Source: Castor canadensis (lineage: Eukaryota > Chordata > Mammalia > Rodentia > Castoridae). From it: a DNA stretch of 64,000 nt. How positions within the stretch are numbered: position 1 is the first letter of the stretch; each line of letters opens with the position of its first letter. Of this stretch, positions 10,938-24,300 are shown piece by piece. Both the position numbers and the translations under genes were made by a program. Below the pieces are notes generated by a model. That model made no database searches and was not told where the DNA came from. It was given only the letters and a program-made list of their open reading frames with translations. The DNA lies in NCBI RefSeq assembly GCF_047511655.1, contig NC_133386.1, positions 81,099,501 through 81,163,500 of the forward strand. The letters are read 5' to 3'.

Positions 10938-12561
10938 ATTCAATGCCCTTTCATGATAAAAGCACTGAAGAGCCAGGCACCAGTGGCTTATACCTGTAAT
11001 CCTAGCTACTCTGGAGGCAGAGATCAGGAGGATTGTGGTTCGAAGCCAGCCTGGGAAAATAGTTTGCAAGACCCTATCTTGAAAAAAACACATCACAAAA
11101 ATAGGGCTGATGGAATGGCTCAAGGTGAAGGTCCTGAGTTCAAACCCTAGTACCACAAAAAAAAAACTCTGAAGAAACTAGGAATAGAAGGAAAGTACCT
11201 CAAGATAATAAAGGTTATATATGACAAACCTACATCATACTAAATGGGGAAAAACTGAAGCCATTTCTTCTAAAGTTAGATTAAAACAAGCATGTCCACT
11301 CTCCCTTCTCTTATTCAGTACAGTACTGGAATTCCAACCAGAGCAATTACAAGCAAAAGAAATAAACAGGATTCAAGTAGGGGAGGAAGAAGTCAATTTA
11401 TACCTATTTGCAGATGACATGATTCTATACTTAAAAGACCCTAAAGATTCCACCTAAAAAGTTTCTAAATCTAAGTACTTTCAGCACTGTAGCAGGATAT
11501 AACATTAGCCTACAAAAATCAGTAGATTTTCTACATACCAAAAATGAACAGCTGAGAAAGAAATCAGGAAAACAATTCCATTCATAATATTCTCAAGAAA
11601 AAAAATTAGCATGAACTTAATCACACTGGTGAAAGACCTCTATGATAAACTTGAAGACACCAGAAGATGAAAAGCCCTGCCATGTTCATGGATTGACAGA
11701 AATATAGTGAAAATTGCTATACCACCAAAAGCAATCTAGATTCAACGCAATGCCCAGCAAGATCCCAATATCCTTCACAGAAAAATAAAAATCAATCCTA
11801 AAGTTCATATGAAAGCATAGAAAAGTAATTCTAAGAGAAAAGAGCAATGCTGTAGGTATCATAATATCAGATTTCAAATTATACTGCAGAGATATAGTAA
11901 CCAAAACAGCATGGTACCGACACAAAAATAGACACAGCTTCCAATGGAACAGAATAGAAGACCCAGAAATAAAAATACCACACAGCTACAACCATCTGAG
12001 CTTTGACAAAGGAGCCAAAATCATACACTGGAGAAAAGACAGCCTCTTCAACAAATGATACTAGAAAATTGGCTATCTATATACAGAAGACTGACCATTA
12101 CCCATTTCTTATCTTGTACAAAAAGCAACCCCAAGTAGATCAGAGATCTTTATATAAGATGGAAAACTGAAAACAATACAGGTTAAAAAAAAGGGAAAAT
12201 TCTAGAAGACATAGGTAATTATTTTCTGAATAGGACTTATTTGCCATGAATTAAGGGGAAAAACTTATTTTAAAAAAAGACTGCATCAAATTAAAGTCTC
12301 TGCCCAAAAAAGAGGAAACAATTATCAGAATGAAGAGACAACCCACAGAACAGGAGAAAATCTTCATTAGCTATTCAATATAGAAAGAGCTAAAAAAAAA
12401 AAAACTACAGCAGAACAAATCATTCAGTCAATAAATCGGCAAGTTGGACAGTTCTCTGAACTGAAATTCAAATGGCGAATAAATACATGAAAAAACGTTT
12501 AACATCCTTAGACATACAGGAAATGCACATGAAAACTACACTAAGATTTCCTCCGTCTAAC
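10938..12561 (+). mobile_element. L1 ORF2 reverse-transcriptase and C-terminal fragment, left arm
   Basis: Opens at the RT word MIKALK, is interrupted by a SINE, and resumes as KKLGIEGKYLKIIKVIYDKPT. It then carries the polymerase motif [16 protein letters not shown] (11407-11454; FADD is the usual L1 form) and C-terminal ITFLxFKL-like sequence. Several stops break it. It ends near 12561, where it abuts L2 sequence. The right-arm copy is at 47613-49236. Confidence 0.9.
10968..11165 (+). mobile_element. B1-dID SINE inserted in L1, left arm
   Basis: A B1 half ('cttatacctgtaatcctagc', 'ggttcgaagccagcctggga') joined to a short ID half ending 'ctgagttcaaaccctagtac' and a poly-A tail. It interrupts L1 ORF2. 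The flanks 'gcactgaag' and 'aactctgaag' may be the target-site duplication. The right-arm copy is at 49009-49206. Confidence 0.88.
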
Positions 12562-12563
12562 AC

Positions 12564-13395
12564 TGTGTTCTCAGAGGGCCTGGCTGCCCGGAGTGAAGAG
12601 GTCAGAGGGGTTCCTGGAGCCCAGGTCACTCAGGGCTTTGTAGATCATTATAAGTTGTTGATTTCAGTCAGAGTAAAGATGAGAGCCACTGTAGGGATTT
12701 GAATCAAGGAAAAATGGATCTAAGTGTGACTTGTTTTAAAATAGTCATTCTGGCTGTTAGGTTGAGGGTTAACTTTAAGGAGAAAAAATGTAGAATTCAG
12801 CAAGACCAGTTAGGAGGCTGTTACAGAAATACAAGTGACAGATGATACTCAGAACAGGGTAGCAGCGGTGAGATGGCAACAAGTGGTCAGATTGCAAATA
12901 TATTTAGAAAATAGGGCAAACATTTTCTGATGGAATGAATGAGGGTCCTAAGAAAAAAGTGAGGAGTTAAAGATGGATCCAAGATTTTATACCTGAGTAA
13001 TTGAAGGATGGAATTGACATCAGTTGAGATGGGGAAGAATTTGAAGGGAGCAGAGTTGGGTTTTTTGTTGTTGTTTTTTTGGTGTCTTTGATTTTTCGAG
13101 ACAGGCTTTTGCTGTGTAGCCCAGGCTGGCCCTCTTGAATGGCTGGGATTACAGGCATGTGTCACCATGCCTAGACTAAGAAGCAGGTTTCGACAAAGGC
13201 CAATTGTATTTTTGTACACATTGAGTTTGAGATGTAGGACATCCCAAGTGAAGATGACAAACAGCCAATTGAATGTATAAGTTCAAGAGATAAGTCTAGG
13301 TTGTAGATATAAATAGGGGAATTATCCACACATATGAGCTTTTAAATCATGTTAAGACAAGAGATGAAGAGATTGCATATTGATCTAGATCGCTC
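12564..13395 (-). mobile_element. L2 (LINE-2) 3' fragment, left arm
   Basis: On the minus strand the segment shows the L2 ORF2 end: 'ctcaccgctgctaccctgtt', 'agcctcctaactggtcttgc', 'agccagaatgactattttaa', 'atgatctacaaagccctgag' and 'gacctgggctccaggaaccc'. Upstream is 'ttcacttgggatgtcctaca'. Very old and decayed, with a B1 inserted. The right-arm copy is at 46779-47610. Confidence 0.85.
13055..13175 (-). mobile_element. B1 SINE inside L2, left arm
   Basis: The reverse complement reads 'catgcctgtaatcccagcca' then 'agggccagcctgggctacac' and 'cctgtctcgaaaaatc', with a poly-A tail (T-rich at 13063-13080). The right-arm copy is at 46999-47119. Confidence 0.9.
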
Positions 13396-14769
13396 TCTCA
13401 TTAGGCAGAAAGTTTCTAGAAAACATGGACTGAGGAGTTTACTGTTCAGATGTAAGCACTTGACCCAACTTTTGGTAGATGCTCAGTATTAAGATTTCTT
13501 ACCCACAATCTCAGCCTACTAAATACAGATAAAAAGCTAAAACTTCAAGACCTGATTAAATACCCAACCTAAGCCCACAGCAACACATTCTAAGTTTCAT
13601 GTACTCTTTCTCCTGTTGTGATTATAGATTCACTGAACCAGCAGGCAGAATAGGAGGGGATGAGGCCAGAATACCAAGTATTCCTATAGCCTTTCTCCGT
13701 GGAGGTGGAGAATGCCCAATACAGCAATAGTGGGGGCTAGGCTGGGCATAAGGACTATACCTAAAGATGAAAGATTGCCTCTTTCTTCTGTACATTCTTT
13801 GGGATGTCTCAAGCAAGGAAACTTCAGAACCCCAAATCTAGCTTCCTAATTGTGGACTCAAGCAGAAAAGTTGTCACCTCATAAATCTAAAGAATTTCTT
13901 TCCTGTTTCCCACCTAAATTTATTTTTCATGTAAGAGTTCACAGATTAAGTGAGACTGAGAGAAGACCTAGGAACTCATGTAACCCTTTGTTTTAATTGC
14001 ACTAATTAAGGATATCAAGTTTTGAAGTCACTCAGCAAGTGGCCCAGGCCCACAAGCTTACCAGAGAATGCTTCAAGCTGAGTCTTTCTCCTTCCTCCTG
14101 GCTAGACTGAATAGCTACAAGACAAAAGGTGCTCTTCTTAAACCCCAAGTAGGTTCAGAAGAAAAAAGTTTAACTGCAGAAAATCCTACTAAGGAGCATT
14201 ACTTTGTTTAGCCTAAGCAAGTAGAGGGGAACATAAAATTGCCAATGAAAATTCTTCTTACTGAATGCCAACATACACTAACTACTGAAATTCAGTGCAC
14301 ATAGATTATTTACTATAAAAGACTATCAAAGTAGGAGAGTACTGATGACACTCAAACTTGATGCCTCCGTCACAAAGCTGGGACATAGCTGATTCAATTC
14401 AGTTAAGATGGAACTTATGCTTGGAAATGTATGAATCTAGGTAAATTTTTCATTGCTTAACTTCAAAGGAAACAGTTGTTTTTCAATACTGAGATTGAAA
14501 GATTTTATTTATTCTAGGTTCACAAGTACTATTGTGAGGTGATAAGGAACACCTTTTCCAACTGAGAATCTTTATAACTCTTACTATGACAAGCATCAAA
14601 AAATTGATGGTAATTTCAAGATGATCTGAAAAAGAAAAAAAAAATAACAGTAGTTCTAAGGGGTAGATATGAGATAAATTTCTGACTTTGAGGTTGGATT
14701 TTTACTATGCTCTCTCCACCAGCAGGTTTACAGAACTTCAATTTAAATTTACTAACTATCTACTATGTT
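13396..14769. other. Unassigned unique sequence, left arm
   Basis: No gene is visible. A weak MIR-like stretch may lie at about 13960-14060 ('cactcagcaagtggcccagg'), but it is too diverged to call. Mirrored at 45405-46778. Confidence 0.45.
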
Positions 14770-15730
14770 AACTTAAAATTCCAAACCCCAAAAACCACAA
14801 AATTGAAGAAATATTTGCAAAAGACATACTTGAGAAAGGACTGCTATTCAAAAATATACAGAACTCTTAAACTTCTACAATAAAATGAACCAGATTAAAA
14901 AAATAGGCAGAAGACCACTGAACTGATACCTGACCAAGGGAGATAAGCACATGACAAATTAGCATATGAAAATGAAAATATGTCACGTCATTAAGGAAAT
15001 CAATACTATATACTTAATAGAACAACCAAAATTCAAAGCATAGATCACATCAAAGGCTAGTGAGGATATAGAATGAGAGGAATTCTCATTCATTGCTAGT
15101 GGGAATGTTAGACGGAACAGCCACTTTGGAAGAGTTTGATTGTTTCTTACAAAACTAAACACTCTTACCATAGAATCTAGCAATCATGCTCCTTAGTATC
15201 TACCAAAAGTAGTTGAAAATATGTCCACACAAAACCTATGGAGATCTTTATAGTAGCTTTATTCACAACTGCCCAAACTTGGGAGCAACCAAGATGTCTT
15301 TTAGTAGGTGACTGGATAAACAAAGTGTGATTCATCCCTACAATGGACTATTAATCGGCGTTAAAAAGAAATGAGCTATCAAGTCATAAAGACGTGGAGG
15401 AAGCTTACATGCATATTACTAGTGAAAGAAGTCACTATATGATTCCACCTATAACATTCATGGAAAAGAAAAATGACTAGAAGTTGCCAAGGGTTGAGGG
15501 GCAGGGAAGGAGGAGGAAGGGCAAGGGAATTATCAGGGAACTGAGACTACTTTGTAGGATATATGATGGTAGATACAAGTCATTCAACATATGAAAAGCC
15601 ATAGGACATACAGCACCAAGAATGCTAAAAGTGGTGGAGGCTGTCTGTGAATGAAGGTAAAGGATATACAGGAATTCTGTATTTTCTGCTTAATTTTGCT
15701 GTGAACATAAAACTGCTCTTAAAGAAAAAG
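14770..15730 (+). mobile_element. Old L1 (L1M-type) ORF2 3' end and 3'UTR, left arm
   Basis: Order of old-L1 words: 'tacagaactcttaaacttct', 'ccaaacttgggagcaaccaa', 'gtgactggataaacaaagtg', 'tgagctatcaagtcataaag' and 'agaagttgccaagggttgag', ending 'gtgaacataaaactgctctt'. This is the standard ORF2 C-terminus to 3'UTR of ancient L1s. The right-arm copy is at 44444-45404. Confidence 0.85.
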
Positions 15731-15797
15731 TCTATTAAAAATCTTTTTGAAAATTAACAGAGTAGTTTGTGATAACACAGATTTGACTATCCTTGCT

Positions 15798-16105
15798 GGA
15801 AATCTTGTGGACTAGCAGTGTTTTGGATTTTTTCTGATTTTGGAATATTTGCATGTACACAATGAAATTCTTGGGGATGAGACCCAAGTCCAAATACAAA
15901 ATCCATATATTTCACATACACCTTATACGTGTAGCCTAAAGGTCATTAAAAAATTTTTGTGTGTGTGCCTGTGTTTTGACTGCAATCTACCACAAGGGAT
16001 CAGTTGTAAACTTTTCCGCTTGTGGGTCACAGTGGTGCTCGAAGTTTAAAATTTTGAAGCATTTTGGATTTTCAGATTAGAGATGCTCAATTTGTACCTT
16101 TAAGT
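15798..16105 (+). mobile_element. Tigger-type (Tc/mariner) DNA transposon relic, left arm
   Basis: Begins with 'tgctggaaatcttgtggact', followed by 'ttttggaatatttgcatgta', 'cttggggatgagacccaagt' and 'ttcacatacaccttatacgt'. It closes with 'cattttggattttcagatta', near-inverse of its start. This matches a common non-autonomous Tigger element with internal deletion. The right-arm copy is at 44069-44376. Confidence 0.75.
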
Positions 16106-16137
16106 AAGTTATGAGACTGAGTCAAGAGACTCTAAGG

Positions 16138-16215
16138 AGGATTGGGGTTTAGTGCAGACCATTTGCCTAGCATGCACAAGGCCCTGGGTTTGAGCCCCAG
16201 CACTTAAAAAAGAGG
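16138..16215 (+). mobile_element. ID-type SINE, left arm
   Basis: 'ggttttagtgcagacc'-like A-box region (diverged), 'cctagcatgcacaaggccct', B box 'gggtttgagccccagcactt' and an A-rich tail. It directly precedes the FLOT2 pseudogene. The right-arm copy is at 43959-44036. Confidence 0.85.
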
Positions 16216-16249
16216 GGGGAGCAACAGATAAAGAAAACCAGGGGTGGCA

Positions 16250-17208
16250 GGATGGGCTGGGCGTCCCCCACTGCTACTGTCCAGGTCCGCGTGGCGAGGG
16301 CCTTCCCTCACACCAGCGCCATGGAAAATTACCACATGGTGGGGCCCAACGAGGCGCTGGCGGTTTCAGGGGGCTGCTGTGGTTCCATCTATAGACAGTA
16401 CATGTTTGGCGGCTGGGCCTGAGTCTGGTGGCGTTTCCCCGAGGCTCAGAGGAGTCCCCTAGAGATTGCTGGCATTGCAGCTCAGCTGTGAGGACACAGA
16501 GATGCGGAGGCATAGCCTTAACCCTGGAGGGGCATCTGCGCTCCATCCTTGGGGCCCTGACTCTGGAGCAGGTTTCTCAGGACCGAGACCAGTTTGCCAA
16601 GCTGGTGTGGGAGGTGCCAGCCCCTGACATTGGCCACATGGGCATCGAGACCCTCAGCTTTACCATCAGGGGCGTGTATGACAAAATGGACTATCTAAGC
16701 TCCCTGGGCAAGACACAGACTGCCGTGGTCCAAAGAGATGGTGACACTAGCGAGGCTGAGGCTGAACAGGAAGCAGGCATCTCTGTGAAGCTGAGTGCAA
16801 GAAGGAAATGCTGGACGTGAAATGCATGCAGCACAAAGATTGTTGACTCCAAGGGAGCCTTTAAACCGCAAAAGTCAGCGTTCAGTGAGGAGGTCAGCGT
16901 CAAGTCTGCTGGGGCCCAGTTGGCCTATGAACTGCAAGGAGGCCCTGAGCAGCCGAAGACAGGGGAGGAAGAGATTGAGATTGAGGGTCATGCAGCGTAA
17001 GAAGCAGACAGCTGTAGAGGCTCAGGAAGTCCGTGCACTGACAAGGAACTCATTGTCACAGGGCACTGGCCTGCTGAGGCCGAGGCCACTGCATCCAGCA
17101 AACCGCTGAGGGAGAAAAGGTGAAGCAAGTCCTCTTGGCACAAGCAGAGGCTGTGCAGAAGATCTGCAAAATTGGGGGGCGGGCAGAGGCAGCAGTAATT
17201 GAGGCGAC
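16250..17208 (+). pseudogene. FLOT2: Processed pseudogene of flotillin-2, left arm
   Basis: FLOT2 encodes a lipid-raft scaffold of the plasma membrane with an SPFH/PHB domain and an alanine-glutamate-rich coiled coil. An ATG at 16321 begins MENYHMVGPNEALAVSGG, close to the human start MGNCHTVGPNEALVVSGG. Further matches in order are EGHLRSIL, DRDQFAKLV, GIETLSFTI, LSSLGKTQTAVVQRD and, in shifted frames, the coiled-coil part with RKKQTAVEAQE and KVKQVLLAQAEA. No introns are present, so it is a retrocopy. It has a stop after FGGWA, an internal loss of about 40 codons before EGHLRS, several frameshifts, and it stops at the VIEA position, so the C-terminal third is absent. About 70 bp upstream look like retained 5'UTR. 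Its exact inverse copy is in the right arm. It has no coding role. Confidence 0.93.
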
Positions 17209-17397
17209 TTAAATTCATTGGGAATTTTATTTTTTACAAGTTCATTTACTAAGCTGAAGCTCATCTTAGTTAGATGAAGTTCATTTACTAAGCTTCAAGA
17301 CTTCCCTTAATCATTAAGAATTTTACTACCATGCTAACACTACATTTGCTTGAAGAAAATAACTTTACAATTTTGAAATTTTGGTGTCACTTAAAGC
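17209..17397. other. Spacer between FLOT2 and TTK pseudogene pieces, left arm
   Basis: Contains a short direct duplication: 'ttcatttactaagct' occurs near 17241 and again near 17281. Nothing else is seen. Confidence 0.5.
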
Positions 17398-17797
17398 TTT
17401 ATTTACATAGTTCTTGGGAATATATTTCAGTTGTCCACCCTCTTCCAAGTGGACAACTTGGTGGACTTGGAAATACTATCAAATAGATTAATTTACAGGA
17501 AAAAGCACAAAACAGATAAAAACTTATTTAATTTAATATATACAGTAACATTAGTGGTTATTTTTACAGTTTTGTTTTGCAGAAAATCTACTGATATTTT
17601 ACCGATAACATTTCAGAATAAAGTTGTTTTCAAGAGTAGATTTCCAGAGAATGAAGAATATAAAGGTTCAGTATATTTTATAGTGTCATTTGACAGCTTC
17701 TAAGTAGCTACATATCATTTTTTTCCAACTTTTTTTCAAATGTCTTGGATGCTGAAGAATCATGACTTTCACCACTACTGTACCGTTCATATAAAGT
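17398..17797 (-). pseudogene. TTK: Isolated TTK terminal exon and 3'UTR, left arm
   Basis: An exact inverse duplicate of the terminal exon in the right arm. The 30-codon coding part lies at 17708-17797 on the minus strand and begins TLYERYSSGES, with a splice acceptor just outside it. The 3'UTR follows down to a polyadenylation signal AATAAA (minus strand, 17398-17403). No upstream TTK exon lies on the minus strand beyond the CA tract, so this copy is an orphan exon. If a transcript covered both this copy and the right-arm one, the two would be complementary. Confidence 0.9.
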
Positions 17798-18182
17798 CTG
17801 TAATTTAAAAAGTTTGTTTTATAACTTTTTAGTTCATTGTATTATCTATCAGATTGAGTAAAGGTAACTTGGTATATTCCAAATATAATAAATTTCTCTT
17901 TTCTTATAATCAGAAAATTATCACACACTACTAGCTAAGAATTCTGAACGTTTAACTTGATATTATGAAATGCAGCTCAATACTCCCATAAGAGAAATAC
18001 AATATATTATTAATAAACAGGTATCAAACCTTCAACATATCCTCAAGTCCCTCACTTTTCCTCAAATATCAAGCTATACTTAGCTAAATTCCCATAGGTA
18101 AAGCATACTAGTATGAAACTTAGTATATATTTTCAGATGATATGTAAACTAATGATCAGAGGACATGGAAAATTATAATTAC
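17798..18182. other. Last-intron remnant of the TTK copy, left arm
   Basis: Reverse complement of 41992-42376, the 3' end of the last TTK intron including a polypyrimidine region before the acceptor. No other feature. Confidence 0.75.
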
Positions 18183-18259
18183 GGGCTGGGGGCAAGGCTC
18201 AAGAGCTAAACCCAGCAAGCCTAGCAAGCGCATGGCCTTAAGTTCAGCTCCAGTACAAC
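18183..18259 (+). mobile_element. ID-type SINE that abuts the CA tract, left arm
   Basis: A box 'ggcaaggctcaagagctaaa', then 'cctagcaagcgcatggcctt' and B box 'aagttcagctccagtacaac'. The giant CA tract starts exactly where its 3' tail should be, after a GC-alternating 'cgcgcacatgcgc', so the tract may have grown from the SINE tail. The right-arm copy is at 41915-41991. Confidence 0.88.
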
Positions 18260-18261
18260 GC

Positions 18262-18267
18262 GCACAT

Positions 18268-18309
<42 letters not shown>

Positions 18310-21300
18310 CCCACACATGCATACACAAGATACACACACCACACAAACACCAGACACACACATAAACACAATGCACACACACAATACACATACACATACA
18401 TACACACACCACATACACACACACATACACAAACACACACACACATGCATACACCACACACACACGTACATACATACACCACACATGCATACACAAACAC
18501 ATACACACACCACACACATACAGACAATGCACACACCACACACAAGACACACATACATACACCACACACACCACACACACAGCACACATACACACATACC
18601 ACACACAATCACACACCACACATACACATACATACACACACACCACACACACAACCTAAACACATACCACAGTACACACACACCACACACATACACAAAC
18701 ACACATGGCACATACGCACACCACAGACACACCCACACATATGCACACACAAATACATACCTACACACATACACACACGACACAGAAGCACATACACACA
18801 CTACACCCACCACACACATGTATGCATACATACACACCCACCACACACACAATCTACACACAGCACATACATACAATACACACACCACCTACATACAGAC
18901 ACACCCACCAAACACATACACACACACACCACACACATACACACACCACATACACATACACACAATACACACACAACACACATACACCACACACACATAA
19001 ACATAAACGCACAGCACACAGACATACACACAATACACACCACACCTACACACAATACACAAACACCACCTACAGACATATACTCACTACACACCACACA
19101 CACATACAGACACCACACACATTCATACACACAATACACACCCCCACACATACATACACACAATACACCCCCCACATACATACTCACATACCACACACAC
19201 ATAGAACCACACCACACACATGCACACAACACACACATACTCACATACACCACACACCACACACACCACATGCATACACCACACACACCACACACATACC
19301 CACACCCCCACAGAAACATACACCCCACACCCTTTCACACACTACACACTAATACAACACACATACAACACACACATATACACACCACACACACATACAA
19401 ATAATACACACACACCACCTACTCACATACACCCAGCACACATACACACACATGTACACACACAATACACAGACACCTACACATATACACAAACACCACA
19501 CACGCACATACATACACACAATATACCTGCCACACACAAAACACACACACATACACACAATACACACACGCTGCACATACACACAATACACACACACAAA
19601 TACCTACACACAATACCCCCCACACACCACACACACAAACACACACAAAACACCCACCACACACATACATACACACAATACAAACACCACACACACAGTA
19701 CACACCACACAAATAAACACAATACACACAAACACAGAAATACACACACCACACACATACACACAATGCACACACCACTCCCACTACACACTACACACAC
19801 ATACCCACCGTCCCACACATACACTCCACACACTTACACACTACACACTCACACAACACACACGCAAACAGTACGCACACACCATCTACACGCATACACC
19901 ACACACATACACACAGATATACACACAATATACCCACCACACACACACAAACACAAACCACACACTCATACAAACACTACACCCACATACATACACACAA
20001 TACACACAGAGCGCACATACACACCATATATACAACACACACAGACATACACAGACATACACACACAATGCACCCGCCACACACACTACACAAACACATA
20101 CATACACACAATACACACACACCACACACACTACACACACACCACCTACACACATACCCACACACCCACACCCCACACACACATCCATAATACACACACA
20201 TACAAACAATACACACACCACCTAAACACATACACACACATACACACACATGTACACACACAATACACATGCACCTACACACAAAATACACACAGCACAC
20301 TCACATACATACAACATACCCACCACACACATACACAAACCACACACGCTTACAAACAGTACACCCACACACATACACACAGTACACCCACCACACACAC
20401 ATACACACAAAAACCACAGACACATACAAAACACACACACACACATTCGCACAATACACTCACGCTGCACATACACACAATACACAAAAGCACACACACA
20501 TACCTACACACAATACCCCCACACACAACACACACATACGCAGAAAATACACACACCACACGCACACATACACACACCACACACACTACACACACAACAC
20601 ACAAACATGCATGCATGTACATACACACACCACACACATACACACAATACACGCACACACAAATACACACACCATACACAGACCACACACTACACACACC
20701 ACACACACACATACCCACACACACATACACACCACACACTTACATACACTACACACAACACACACATACACACACATGTACACACACAATACAGATGCAC
20801 CTACGCCCAAAATACACACACACCACACACTCACATACATACACACAATATACCCACCACACACACATACACAAACACACATAAACCACACACACACAAA
20901 CAATATGCCCACATACATGCACACAATACACACATGCTGCACATACACACAGTACACACAAACACACACAACCCTACACACAATATCACCCACACAGATA
21001 CACACACACCACACACATACACACACAATACACCCACCACATACACACCACACACATACATACACACATCACACACACAATACACAGCACACATAAACAC
21101 AATACACACAGATGCACACAAATACACACACCACACACATAATGCACGCACCACTCACACACTACCCACACTACACACACACATACACACTCCCCCCAAA
21201 TACACGCCCCCACACACTACCCACTCACACAACACACATACAACACACACATACTGACACCACACACACATACACACATGTACACACACAATACACACAC

Positions 21301-24300
21301 TCCTACACACAAAATACACACACGCACACACCACACACATATACACATACATGTACACACACAATACCCATGCACCTACACACAAAATACACACACCACA
21401 CTCACATACAAAGACACAATATACCCATCACACACATACAGAAACACACAAACCACACACACAAACAATACACCCACACACATACACACAATACACACAC
21501 GCCACACATACACACATTACACTCAAACACACACACACACACACACCTTTACACAATACCCACTCACACACATACACACACACCACACATACATACACAC
21601 CACACATACATGCATACACACATACACACACATACACAAAATACACCCTCCCACACACATACACACAATACACTCACCACACACTACACACACACAATGC
21701 ACACGCACCACTTACAAACACAATACACACACCACACATACATACTCATACCACAGACACACCCATACACAAACACCAAACAGAAACACATACACACACT
21801 ACAAACCACACGTACACACACCACACACACACAATACACATACACACACGACACACACAAATATACATAGAAATGATTAGTACATACACACCACACACAT
21901 TACACACACACGCATACACCACACACGCATGCAATCAATACACACAATCACACATACACACACCATCTACACACAATACACACACCACACACACAGACAT
22001 ACACACACACCACCTACAGACACACAATACACACACAATACATACACACACATACACACATACACGTACATACAAACATCTATACACACACCACACACAC
22101 ATGTATACACAAACATGCAGACACACATACACACACCACACAAATATATACACACAATACAACCCCCACATACACACACACACCAAACGCACCCCACCCT
22201 GCACATACATACACACAATACACACACCACACATGCAGACATACACACAATACACACACCACACACATACACACAATACACCCTCCACACACACACACAC
22301 CACAGACACACATACAAACAATACACACAATACACCCACAAAGATACTCACACATATACACACAGCCCACACACATACACCACAGACACACCCATACATA
22401 CACACAGTACACACATACACACACCATCTACACACAATACACACACCACACACACAGACATACACACCCACCACACACTCACACACAATACACCCACTGC
22501 ACACACATTACACACACACACGCATACACCACACACACATACAGTCAATACACACACACCACCTACACACATACACACACCACACACACATACACACAAT
22601 ACATTCTCAACTTCACACAAAATACACACACACAACACACACATACATACATGCAATATACCCACCACACACACATACACACAATACACACATGCCACAA
22701 ATACACATGCACACAAACACACACACCTACTCACAGTATCTCACACACACACATACACACCCACCACACACTCACACACAATACACCCACTGCACACACC
22801 AAACACATACATACATACACACAATACACACACCACACACAATACACACCACACACATAGACACAATTTACACACATACCCACACTCCCTACTCACATAC
22901 ACCCCACCACACACTACACACTCACAAAACCCAATTCAACACACACATACACACACCACACACACATAAACAAAATTCACGCTCCTCCTACACACATACA
23001 CACACCCAACACATATTCAAACACATTTATACACACAACACACACACTTACGCACAAAATGCACATACACACACCACACACACATACACACACAATGCAC
23101 ACACCTATACAGAAAATACACATACCACTGGCACATACATACACACAATATACACACACCACATACACACAAATACACACACATATCTATACACAATACC
23201 CCCCCACATACACACATACACAAAATATACCCACCACACACCACACTCACACACCACACACATATACATACACAACACACACACATACATACACCAAACA
23301 CACTACACACACACCACAGTCACCACAGATACACACCACACACAAAATACACACTGTATGCACACTACCCACACACATGCAGACACATACACAGATATAC
23401 ACACAATACACACATACACCAAACACATACATGTACACATTACACACATCCACACATATAAACACAATACACACCTTCACGCAGACACAATACACACAAA
23501 CCACACACACCACACATAGACACACCACACACAATACACACAAGTCTCACTCACCACCTACACACATGCACATACTACACAGATATTCACACATACACAC
23601 AATTCACATATACCCCCACACACAGTACACACAAATACACACAACACACATACATGTAAACAATACAAGCAGATTCATACATATACACACCATACACAAT
23701 CCACACAATCCATACACCTACACACATACACACAGATATATACACATGCACACAATACACACACCATACACACCCCCACACATACACAAGTACAGCACAC
23801 ATACACACACCACACACATACATATATACAATACAACCACATTCATACATATACACAACATACACAATCCACACAATCCACCCACCTACACACATACACA
23901 CAGATATACACACGTGCACACAATACACACACCACACACACCCCCACACATACACAAATACAGCACACATACACATACACCACACACATACATATACGCA
24001 AACATACACACACATAAACATGGATACACATACCACAAACACACCTACACACATACATACACACAACACACATACACACTACACACAGTACACACATACA
24101 CACACTACACACACCTTCACACAAAATACAAACATACATACAACACACACACATACACACACATATACACACACAATACACATGCAACTACACATAAAAT
24201 GCACACATACCACACACACATACATACGATATAACCACCACACAAATACACAAACACACACCAACCACACACATACAAACAACACACCCATACACATACA

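Larger units (their letters stand above)
4589..21944 (+). repeat. Left arm of giant inverted repeat (17.36 kb)
   Basis: Reads as the reverse complement of 38159-55585. From 4589 to about 20225 partner positions obey left + right = 60174. They obey 60105 after a 69 bp length difference and 60103 after a further 2 bp difference near 20775. Outside the CA tract every stretch I compared matches exactly, including transposons and pseudogenes. The outer edge lies in an LTR fragment. The inner edge lies within the CA tract at 'gcaatcaatacaca' (21931-21944), after which the partner diverges. Identity this high over old decayed repeats means either a very recent duplication or ongoing arm-to-arm gene conversion. 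Confidence 0.97.

Noticed and set aside
16428-17109. A novel protein gene in the 130- and 104-codon frames
   Set aside because: They are pieces of the FLOT2 retrocopy in different frames.
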